Source: Alphaproteobacteria bacterium
GTDB lineage: Bacteria > Pseudomonadota > Alphaproteobacteria > JAUXUR01
Assembly (NCBI GenBank): GCA_030696155.1
Contig: JAUYSY010000061.1
Coordinates: 1 to 40,889 of the forward strand
DNA: 40,889 bases
Direction of reading: 5' to 3'
Part shown: positions 8,494-15,799 of the stretch, piece after piece
How positions within the stretch are numbered: position 1 is the stretch's first letter
Layout of the letters: each line of letters opens with the position of its first letter
Made by a program: the position numbers and the translations under genes
The notes under the pieces: model-generated
What the model saw: only the letters and a program-made list of their open reading frames with translations
Told to the model about the DNA's origin: nothing
Databases searched by the model: none

Positions 8494-10071
8494 ATGCTTA
8501 GACAGCCCAACGTAGCTATTATCGGATGTGGATATTGGGGCAAAAACCTTGTTCGTAACTTTCATACACTTAAATCTCTAGCCGCTGTTTGCGATGACAA
8601 TCCTGAAACAGCAGAATCTATGTCAAAGCAATTTCATGTCCCCTATTTAACATTCCACGAAATTCTTTTGAACAAAGAAATTGATGGCGTTGTTATTGCA
8701 GCTCCAGCTATACAACATTACACGCTCGCTAAAAAAGCACTTCTTGCAAACAAGCATGTTTACGTTGAAAAACCACTTTCGTTAAATCTATCACATGCTA
8801 AAGAATTATGTGAGCTTGCGCGTTCTAAAAATTTAAGACTAATGGTTGGTCATCTTTTGCAATATCATCCTGCTTTCTTGAAATTAAAAGAGATTGTTCA
8901 AAGGGGTGATTTAGGTCGTCTTCAATATATATATTCAAATCGTCTTAATCTTGGTAAAATCCGACGTGAAGAAAATATTTTATGGAGCTTTGCCCCCCAC
9001 GACATTTCTATGATTTTATCACTTGCAGGCGAAATGCCTACTGATGTAACAGCTATATCAGCTACACATCTTCACAAAACAGTCGCTGATATTACAACCA
9101 CACATCTGACTTTTAGCTCAGGTCTTGCAGCACACATTTTTGTATCCTGGCTTCATCCATTCAAGGAACAAAAACTTATTATTGTCGGTGAAAAAGGAAT
9201 GGCCGTTTTTAATGATAGTAATTCTTGGGAAGAAAAACTACAATTATACCCTCACAAAATTGAATGGGTAAGTGGCGTTCCTTCTCCTTTAAAAGCCGAA
9301 GTTGAATATATTCCTATCAAACCAGATGAGCCTCTTACACTTGAATGCCAACATTTCTTGGATTGCATTCAGACAGGAGAAACACCTCGAACAGATGGCG
9401 AAGAAGGTGTTCGTGTTCTCGAAGTGCTTTATAAAGCAGAGCTATCAATGCAAGAACCTACAACAAATGTTATTCCTTTACAAAAAGACATTTTTATTCA
9501 TGAAAGTGCATATGTTGATCAACCTGTTGAAATTGGTATTGGTACAAAAATCTGGCATTTCTCACATATTTTAGGTCAAACTAAAATCGGTAAAAATTGC
9601 GTCATCAGCCAAAATGTTATGATTGGACCTAATGTTGAAATTGGCGACAATTGTAAAATTCAAAACAATGTAAGTCTGTACAAAGGTGTCATTCTTGAAG
9701 ATGGCGTTTTTTGTGGCCCCTCTTGCGTCTTTACGAATGTCAACACGCCACGCGCAGAAGTTGAACGTAAGGATGATTTTTTAGAAACACGGATAAAAAA
9801 AGGCGCAACAATTGGTGCTAATTCAACAATCGTTTGTGGCAACACAATTGGTGCTTATGCCCTCATAGGCGCAGGATCTGTGATTACCAAAGATGTACCT
9901 GATCACGCTTTGATGGTTGGCGTTCCAGCACGTCAAATTGGTTGGGTAAGCCATTCAGGTGAAAAACTTGGGAATGATCTTATTTGTCCACGTGAAAATC
10001 GCCAATATAAAATTGATAATAATCAATTGATCGAAATTCAAAAAGTTCAAAAGCTACACAAAGCAGGATAA
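8494..10071 (+). CDS. Fused Gfo/Idh/MocA oxidoreductase and hexapeptide N-acetyltransferase (WbpB-WbpD type)
   Basis: Residues 1-325 are a Gfo/Idh/MocA NAD-dependent dehydrogenase: Rossmann motif GCGYWG (11-16), EKP (92-94), and LWSFAPHD with a likely catalytic His (169). Residues 332-485 are a left-handed beta-helix acetyltransferase (IG-rich hexapeptides such as IGKNCV and IGPNVEIGDNC, ending VGVPARQIGW), like WbpD/WlbB. In the known pathway WbpB oxidises UDP-GlcNAcA at C3 and WbpD acetylates the 3-amino product, so fusing them joins the steps before and after the aminotransferase encoded next. ATG at 8494 is chosen because GGAG lies 6 bases upstream; an upstream GTG (8482) overlaps that site. 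Five bases separate its stop from the next gene. WbpA- and WbpI-like partners are not in the window. Confidence 0.88.
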   Translation: MLRQPNVAIIGCGYWGKNLVRNFHTLKSLAAVCDDNPETAESMSKQFHVPYLTFHEILLNKEIDGVVIAAPAIQHYTLAKKALLANKHVYVEKPLSLNLSHAKELCELARSKNLRLMVGHLLQYHPAFLKLKEIVQRGDLGRLQYIYSNRLNLGKIRREENILWSFAPHDISMILSLAGEMPTDVTAISATHLHKTVADITTTHLTFSSGLAAHIFVSWLHPFKEQKLIIVGEKGMAVFNDSNSWEEKLQLYPHKIEWVSGVPSPLKAEVEYIPIKPDEPLTLECQHFLDCIQTGETPRTDGEEGVRVLEVLYKAELSMQEPTTNVIPLQKDIFIHESAYVDQPVEIGIGTKIWHFSHILGQTKIGKNCVISQNVMIGPNVEIGDNCKIQNNVSLYKGVILEDGVFCGPSCVFTNVNTPRAEVERKDDFLETRIKKGATIGANSTIVCGNTIGAYALIGAGSVITKDVPDHALMVGVPARQIGWVSHSGEKLGNDLICPRENRQYKIDNNQLIEIQKVQKLHKAG

Positions 10072-10076
10072 TAAAA

Positions 10077-11210
10077 ATGCAACCAATACAATTTATTGAT
10101 CTTAAAGCACAACAAAAAAACATTCGCCAAAAGCTTGATATAGCCATTCAAAAAGTACTTGATCATGGCATCTATATCATGGGGCCCGAAGTTAAAGAAC
10201 TTGAAGCTAAACTTTCAGCATTCTGCGGCGCAAAACACACTATTTCTTGCTCCAACGGAACCGATGCCATTGCATTTGCTTTAATGTGCAAAAATATTAA
10301 AGCTGGCGATCACGTGCTTGTCCCATCCTTTACATTTGCAGCAACAGCAGAAGTTCTTGCATGGTTTGACGCTATCCCAGTTTTCGTAGATGTTGATCTT
10401 AAAACTTTCAACATGTGCCCAAATCATCTTGAAGCAACAATCATAGATGCAAAGAAAAAAGGGCAACGCCTTACAGGTATTATTACTGTTGATCTATTTG
10501 GCCAACCTGTTGATTATGAAGCAATCAACAAAATTGCTCAACATCATGATTTATGGATCATTGATGATGCAGCACAAGGTTTTGGTGGCAGCTTAAAAGG
10601 TCAAAAAGTTGGAACACTCGCTGAACTTACAACAACTAGCTTTTTTCCTGCAAAACCATTAGGTTGTTATGGTGATGGCGGCGCTATTTTCACAGATAAT
10701 GATGAATATGCTGCACTCATGCGTTCTATTCGTGTCCATGGTCAAGGAAGTGATAAATACGACAATGTGCGCATTGGTATGAATGGTCGTCTTGATACAA
10801 TTCAAGCAGCTATTCTTCTTGAAAAGCTCGCCATTTTTGCTGAAGAACTTAAAAAACGCGATCAAATTGCACAACGTTATTCAAATGCTCTTAAAGATTG
10901 TATACAAACACCTCATTTAATTGATGGTGCATTTTCAGCTTGGGCACAATATACGCTGGTGATCCCTAACCGTGATGAAGTTGCGCAATCTCTAAAAGAA
11001 GTTGGCGTTCCTACTTTTGTATATTACCCAATGCCTTTAAATCTACAAACAGCCTATAAACATTATCCTGCTGGTCCAAATGGTACACCAAACGCTGAAA
11101 AGCTTGCAAAACAAGTTCTAAGTTTACCAATGCATCCTTATTTGGATGAAAAAACACAAGATTACATTATTGAGCAAACGCGCACCATCCTTCTAAAAAA
11201 AGCTGCGTAA
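10077..11210 (+). CDS. DegT/DnrJ/EryC1/StrS sugar aminotransferase (WbpE/WlbC type)
   Basis: A PLP-dependent nucleotide-sugar aminotransferase of 377 aa. The family signature is complete: GTDAIAFAL (61-69), PSFTFAATAE (83-92), IIDDAAQ (161-167, PLP-binding Asp and Gln), and FFPAKPLG with the Schiff-base Lys at 193, then GDGGAI. The C-terminal GMNGRLDTIQAAIL motif is also typical. By context it should convert the 3-keto-GlcNAcA nucleotide made by the upstream oxidoreductase into the 3-amino sugar, feeding a 2,3-diacetamido uronic acid for surface polysaccharide. It is translationally close to that gene (5 bp gap) and clearly in one operon. Family is confident; the exact sugar is inferred. Confidence 0.92.
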   Translation: MQPIQFIDLKAQQKNIRQKLDIAIQKVLDHGIYIMGPEVKELEAKLSAFCGAKHTISCSNGTDAIAFALMCKNIKAGDHVLVPSFTFAATAEVLAWFDAIPVFVDVDLKTFNMCPNHLEATIIDAKKKGQRLTGIITVDLFGQPVDYEAINKIAQHHDLWIIDDAAQGFGGSLKGQKVGTLAELTTTSFFPAKPLGCYGDGGAIFTDNDEYAALMRSIRVHGQGSDKYDNVRIGMNGRLDTIQAAILLEKLAIFAEELKKRDQIAQRYSNALKDCIQTPHLIDGAFSAWAQYTLVIPNRDEVAQSLKEVGVPTFVYYPMPLNLQTAYKHYPAGPNGTPNAEKLAKQVLSLPMHPYLDEKTQDYIIEQTRTILLKKAA

Positions 11211-11222
11211 TATTGTTTTATA

Positions 11223-11350
11223 GGACCTGGGTTGCGAGCTATGGAGCTGTGTGGCAATCCGTCCTAAATCAATATTTATAACTTGTTAAAATGTTTTTTC
11301 TGGATTGCTTCTTCGCCCCATTTAATATGGGGCTCATCGCAAGGACGAAC
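11223..11350. repeat. Rickettsial-style palindromic repeat (RPE-like), copy 2
   Basis: This diverged relative of 6885-7020 keeps GTTGCGAGC at the left, TGGCAATCC and TCTGGATTGCTTCTTCGCCCC inside, and GGGGCTCATCGCAAGGACG at the right. It fills most of the gap between the aminotransferase gene and ubiE. A large hairpin is possible, so it might also attenuate transcription leaving the sugar operon. Confidence 0.65.
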
Positions 11351-11446
11351 CTATTAATTTTAATCAATCTGATTTCACGTTCGTATTATTAACACCTTAC
11401 TCTCTCAAGAAACGTTATTAACATATAAGAAGAGATCCTTTGATAA

Positions 11447-12223
11447 ATGTCAGATCCTTTTGCAAAAAACCAAGAAAATGATACAAACTTTGGATTCAAA
11501 TCAGTAAGTTTTGACGAAAAGAAAAAACTCGTTCAAAACGTTTTTGATTCTGTTGCACCAAAATATGATTTAATGAATGATTTAATGAGTCTTGGCCTTC
11601 ACCGCGCCTGGAAGAAATCATTTGTTAATATGATCACACTTCAAGTCAATGATCACGTTCTAGATATGGCAGGTGGTACAGGGGACATTAGTTTTAAGCT
11701 CTATGAAAAAGCTAAAAAACAACATGCAAATATCCACATTACAAATGCTGACCTTACGTATCATATGCTTAAAACAGGTATTGACCGCGCTATCGATCGT
11801 GGTATTTTAAATGGTATTAATTATGCCAACACTGATGCACAATTCCTTCCCTTTTTAGACGAAACATTCTCCCACTATGTTATCTCTTTCGGTCTTCGTA
11901 ATGTTCCCTCACGCGCAAAAGCACTTAGTGAAGCAAAACGAGTCCTTAAAAAAGGGGGGAAATTTTACTGTCTTGAATTCAGTCATATTTTTCTATCCCC
12001 TATTCAAAAAATATATCAAAATTATGCTTTTAAATTCATTCCTAAATTAGGCGAAAAAATTTCAAATGATAAAGCTTCTTATCAATATCTAGTTGAAAGC
12101 ATCGAAAAATTTCCCAAACAAGAAGATTTAGCTTTAGAATTACGCCAAGCAGGATTTGATAACGTTAATTTTCGCAACCTGTCTTTAGGATTGGTTGCTA
12201 TTCATTACGGCACAAAGCTGTAA
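11447..12223 (+). CDS. ubiE: Ubiquinone/menaquinone biosynthesis C-methyltransferase UbiE
   Basis: UbiE C-methylates the demethylated quinone ring intermediate with S-adenosylmethionine. Visible signatures are FDSVAPKYDLMNDLMSLG (33-50), the SAM-binding VLDMAGGTGD (71-80), SFGLRNVP (147-154), and GKFYCLEFS followed by the C-terminal GLVAIHYGTKL. At 258 aa it is standard length. It is a lone gene here, between the sugar-nucleotide pair and repeat R1; the frequent alphaproteobacterial neighbours ubiB and mutM are not adjacent. An aerobic ubiquinone role is most likely, since nothing menaquinone-specific is nearby. Confidence 0.96.
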   Translation: MSDPFAKNQENDTNFGFKSVSFDEKKKLVQNVFDSVAPKYDLMNDLMSLGLHRAWKKSFVNMITLQVNDHVLDMAGGTGDISFKLYEKAKKQHANIHITNADLTYHMLKTGIDRAIDRGILNGINYANTDAQFLPFLDETFSHYVISFGLRNVPSRAKALSEAKRVLKKGGKFYCLEFSHIFLSPIQKIYQNYAFKFIPKLGEKISNDKASYQYLVESIEKFPKQEDLALELRQAGFDNVNFRNLSLGLVAIHYGTKL

Positions 12224-12271
12224 AAACTAAATAATTACAAACATATTAAGAATTTATATTCAAGTTTTCTA

Positions 12272-12431
12272 TACCCAAATGATTTGAAAATGCCGATTTT
12301 TAGGCATGAGATTTGAGGTGATTTTTGATGCCGAAATTTTCGACAGATAATTGTTTTACCTTAGAAATTTTTGGTTCAAAAAGCGACCAAAGGTCATCTG
12401 CTAAAAACGGTAGTTTCAGATTATTTGGGTA
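12272..12431. repeat. Dispersed repeat R1, complete copy 2 with terminal inverted repeats
   Basis: The left end starts TACCCAAATGATTTGAAA and the reverse complement of the right end starts TACCCAAATAATCTGAAA; about 24 of the first 30 positions agree. The interior carries ATGCC..GGCAT inverted repeats and TTGGT..ACCAA. It is 160 bp long, non-coding, and in direct orientation with copy 1 (1-134). It occupies half of the 333-bp gap between ubiE and the first HicA-like paralog and ends 125 bp before that gene's start. The rest of the gap (12432-12556) is AT-rich, with a TTGACA at 12494 and a TATAAT at 12525 that are spaced too far apart to be called one promoter. Confidence 0.85.
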
Positions 12432-12556
12432 CATATCATTCTTCAAAAAAACCAACTATTAAATCCAATGATCCCAAAAATATGACAACATTATTGACAA
12501 AATAGTTTTATTAAAGTAAAAGTATATAATCATTTAAAAATTTAAAAGGGAAACAA

Positions 12557-14050
12557 ATGAATAAATTATATATTTTATTTGCATTGATACTTTTTGCAAG
12601 CACTACTTACGGTGTTTCAAGATTTGATCCTATCTTAAAAGAAATTATTAAATATCAAGAATTTGAAATTGAAGCTAAAGAGTATCGACATCAATTACTT
12701 AATAAGAAAAAAGTTACAAATCTTGATACAAAAGAAACAATATATAATCTTAAAGAAAAAAATGAATTAAAAGAAAATGATGATGATATTTTTATTGAAA
12801 AATTATATTTTTTTGCAAAAGAATCTATAAAAAATGATGATAGTGCTATCAATTTTTTTGAATTTCTTCTTGAAAACAGATTGGAAAAATTTATTTATTA
12901 CTCTTATAAAGCAACCGAAACCCTTCTTACAACAAACGTAGCCTTACCACCTCAAGATATTGAGTTATTTAATCAATGTAATCACCACGATATAGAATAT
13001 TCTACACTAACAAGAATCACAAATATTGAGAGATATCAACTAATTGTTTCTTTAATTAAAAAATTATTTCAAATTCTTTCCATTGATGAATTAACCAAAA
13101 AATCAATTAATTTATTATGCGCATCTCCTGCTCTTTGGGATATACTCCAAAACAAAACAACTAATTTAGGACATGAAGATCAATCAGGTGGTTACATTAA
13201 AGTTAAAGTTTATATGGAATATTTTAAATGTGATATGGCACAAGCCCTATTAAAAATCATGCACAGAACACGTTGCCCAAAATGGGAAAAAAATAAAAAA
13301 AATTATGATGTATATTTATATGAATCACATTTTATCCCTAAAAAGAAATTCATCGAATCTAAATTACTTGGCGCTAATGGCCGTGGCATGTTTTTTACAC
13401 TCACAGATTATGAAAATGGTGAATGCGATGATTTACCTTATCCAGATTTTCTTAAAACCCAACCTGAACACCCTTTTCTAGAATCAGAAAGTTTTTTTGA
13501 TACGTTTGACTTTAATCTACTTTCTGATGAAGTTGATATACCCGCAAAAATAAAACTTTCACCAACTGAACACATTTGCAACAATACAAATAACATTCAA
13601 CCAATAGATACGTTACCAGAAAAATCAGAAAACATAATTGATCATTCAGAACCTATTATCGACAATGAGATTATTTTAGATAATAAAAAAATTGATATTA
13701 TAGATGATGAAGATTATCTTCCTCCATCTGGCATTCGAAAATTCCATAACCTTATGCCTGAGGCGCCCTATCCTCCAATTAATCTTAAGAAAAAAGACCA
13801 ACGTTTTATTGATACAATTTTTAATTCTAAAACATCCCATACAATAAGTTATGGCGAATTCAAAAAATTTTGGAACAAAATGAGCTGTCAAATTATTGAA
13901 AACACTGGATCATCCCATAAACAATTAATAGGTCCTAACGGTGATGCTCTTTATGGTGTTTCAGCACATAATGATGCCCATACTTATGGCAAGAACACGA
14001 TTAAGTATTTCCGTGCAGCGCTTTATTATATTGGCTGCAGACCTAGCTGA
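12557..14050 (+). CDS. Secreted protein with C-terminal HicA-like domain, paralog A
   Basis: First of three tandem paralogs (497 aa). It has a signal peptide (MNKLYILFALILFASTTYG), then VSRFDPILKEI shared with paralog B. A variable helical N-terminal third follows, then a conserved central module (about 190-310: ASPALWDILQNKT, YLYESHFIPKKKFIESK, LTDYE..ECDDLPYPDFLK). An acidic Asn/Asp/Ile-rich linker precedes a nearly invariant last 74 residues (424-497). That tail reads SYGEFKKFW, GSSH (His454), then AHNDAHTYGK and IKYFRAALYYIG, the order seen in HicA mRNA interferases (EF..WL, GS(N/H)H, a basic/His segment, then a final helix with IG). HicA-like is my inference. Ribosome-binding site AAAAGGGA is strong. 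No HicB gene is nearby. Confidence 0.7.
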   Translation: MNKLYILFALILFASTTYGVSRFDPILKEIIKYQEFEIEAKEYRHQLLNKKKVTNLDTKETIYNLKEKNELKENDDDIFIEKLYFFAKESIKNDDSAINFFEFLLENRLEKFIYYSYKATETLLTTNVALPPQDIELFNQCNHHDIEYSTLTRITNIERYQLIVSLIKKLFQILSIDELTKKSINLLCASPALWDILQNKTTNLGHEDQSGGYIKVKVYMEYFKCDMAQALLKIMHRTRCPKWEKNKKNYDVYLYESHFIPKKKFIESKLLGANGRGMFFTLTDYENGECDDLPYPDFLKTQPEHPFLESESFFDTFDFNLLSDEVDIPAKIKLSPTEHICNNTNNIQPIDTLPEKSENIIDHSEPIIDNEIILDNKKIDIIDDEDYLPPSGIRKFHNLMPEAPYPPINLKKKDQRFIDTIFNSKTSHTISYGEFKKFWNKMSCQIIENTGSSHKQLIGPNGDALYGVSAHNDAHTYGKNTIKYFRAALYYIGCRPS

Positions 14051-14061
14051 TAAATCAATAT

Positions 14062-14092
14062 GCGCAAATGATCTCTAAATGATAGTTTTCGC
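14062..14092 (+). terminator. Degenerate stem-loop after paralog A
   Basis: TGCGCAAATGA... and ...TAGTTTTCGCA form an imperfect stem just after the stop. The equivalent site after paralog B is a perfect 10-bp stem, which suggests a shared ancestral 3' structure that has decayed here. No T-run follows. Confidence 0.3.
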
Positions 14093-14187
14093 AACATAAT
14101 TAAAACACTTAAATAAGATAAAATCATCATTTATACATTGAAAAAAATATAATTAATATATTATTTTAAAATTTAAAGGAAAAACAA

Positions 14188-15684
14188 ATGAAAAAACTAT
14201 TCATTTTTATAGTATTATTAACTTTTGCAAACTCTTCGCACGCTGTTTCGCGCTTTGATCCAATCTTAAAAGAAATTATCAAATATCAAGAATTTGAAAA
14301 TGAAACAAACAATAAAATAAAAAACAATGAACAATTATATGCTAATGTAATAAATAAAAACTATTACGACCATAGATTTGTCCAAGAATGTAGAGATGAA
14401 TTCATTACTGAACTATATAACAATATCATCAAACTTCAAAATAGCAAAACAACAGGATCTGATTTTTTTAAATATCTTCTTAAAAAACGATTAGAAGGCT
14501 ATATCTATAACCCTTCAAAAAGATTAGAGGATGGTATCGCAACCAATATACCATTTAATGATTTTTTATTTAACTCATGGATAAAACTACATAAAGCCCA
14601 ACAATATTACGATTACAATAAATTTGCATCAAAAAATGATAACAAACGATACGAATTAATCGTTAATTTAATAAAGAAAACATTTCAATTGCTTTCTATA
14701 GAAGAATTAGATAAGAGAACAATAAAATTAATTCGTGCTTCTCCTTCTGTTTGGAATATACTTCAAAATAAAACTTTTAACTTAGGAAATTATGATGAAG
14801 CTGGAGGTTATATTAAAGTTCAAACTTATATGCAGCATTTTGGCATTGGTATTAATGAAGCCATCAAGAAAATTCAAAACAAAGAAAGCTGCCCAAGTTG
14901 GAATAAAATAAAAAACAAAACTGATTTGTATTTATATGAATCACACTTTATTCTTAAGAAAAGATTTATAGAGTCTAAATCACTAGGTGCTAATGGCAGT
15001 GGTATGACTTACACCATTACAGATTATGAGGCAGGAGAATGTAATGATTTACCCTACCCTGATTTTCTTAAAATTCAACCTGAACAACCTTTCGTAGAAC
15101 TTCCTAATTTTTTTGATACATTTGACTTTAATTTATTTTCTGATGAAATTGAAACATCCGAAAAAACAATACCTCAACCAGATGAAAAATCCATGGAATC
15201 TGAAAATAATAATAACAATACAAATAACATCCAACAAACAGATAAGTTAGAAGAAAAATCAAAAAACATAATTGATAATTCAGAACCTGATATTAACAAC
15301 AATATTATCGACAACAACACGAAAAATGAAATTGCAGATGATGAAGACTATCTTGCACCTTCTGGCATTCGAAAATTCCATAACCTTATGCCTGAAGCCC
15401 CCTATCCTCCGCTTAACCTTAAGAAAAAGCATCAAAAATTTGTTGATAGAATTTTTAATTCTAAAACGTCGCATACAATAAGTTATGGTGAATTTAAAAA
15501 ATTCTGGAGTAAAATGGGTGGCAAAATTGTTGAAGACACGGGATCTTCCCATAAACAATTAATCGGCCCTAAGGGCGACGCTCTTTATGGTGTTTCTGCA
15601 CATAATGATGCGCATACTTACGGCAAACAAACGATTAAATATTTTCGTGCAGCACTTTATTATATTGGGTGCAGACCTAGCTGA
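14188..15684 (+). CDS. Secreted protein with C-terminal HicA-like domain, paralog B
   Basis: Second paralog (498 aa), same architecture as A: signal peptide (MKKLFIFIVLLTFANSSHA), VSRFDPILKEIIKYQEF, a diverged N-terminal helical part, then the central module with RASPSVWNILQNKT, YDEAGGYIKVQTYMQHFG and LYLYESHFI. An Asn-rich acidic linker (with NNNNNTNN runs) leads to the HicA-like tail (425-498), whose GSSH histidine is residue 455. The central part is closer to paralog C than to A (the YMQHF and KIQNKE(S/N)CPSWNKIKN strings are shared), so B and C probably derive from the latest duplication or were homogenised. It has its own AAAGGAAAA ribosome-binding site, 137 bp after paralog A. Confidence 0.7.
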   Translation: MKKLFIFIVLLTFANSSHAVSRFDPILKEIIKYQEFENETNNKIKNNEQLYANVINKNYYDHRFVQECRDEFITELYNNIIKLQNSKTTGSDFFKYLLKKRLEGYIYNPSKRLEDGIATNIPFNDFLFNSWIKLHKAQQYYDYNKFASKNDNKRYELIVNLIKKTFQLLSIEELDKRTIKLIRASPSVWNILQNKTFNLGNYDEAGGYIKVQTYMQHFGIGINEAIKKIQNKESCPSWNKIKNKTDLYLYESHFILKKRFIESKSLGANGSGMTYTITDYEAGECNDLPYPDFLKIQPEQPFVELPNFFDTFDFNLFSDEIETSEKTIPQPDEKSMESENNNNNTNNIQQTDKLEEKSKNIIDNSEPDINNNIIDNNTKNEIADDEDYLAPSGIRKFHNLMPEAPYPPLNLKKKHQKFVDRIFNSKTSHTISYGEFKKFWSKMGGKIVEDTGSSHKQLIGPKGDALYGVSAHNDAHTYGKQTIKYFRAALYYIGCRPS

Positions 15685-15695
15685 TAAATCAATAT

Positions 15696-15726
15696 GCGCA
15701 AATGATATATAAATAGTCATTTGCGC
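15696..15726 (+). terminator. Perfect stem-loop after paralog B
   Basis: GCGCAAATGA (15696-15705) pairs exactly with TCATTTGCGC (15717-15726) around an 11-base loop, beginning 11 bases after the stop codon. A long T-run is missing, so it may be a weak terminator or an RNA-stabilising 3' hairpin. Confidence 0.5.
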
Positions 15727-15799
15727 AACAGACTGTTCAACATAAAAAAAACTATGTTTTTTGTTGAAAAAATTAATTTAATACTTAAAGGAAACACAA

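Noticed and set aside
12494..12530. TTGACA and TATAAT as a promoter for paralog A
   Set aside because: Spacing is about 25 bases, too long for a standard sigma70 promoter.
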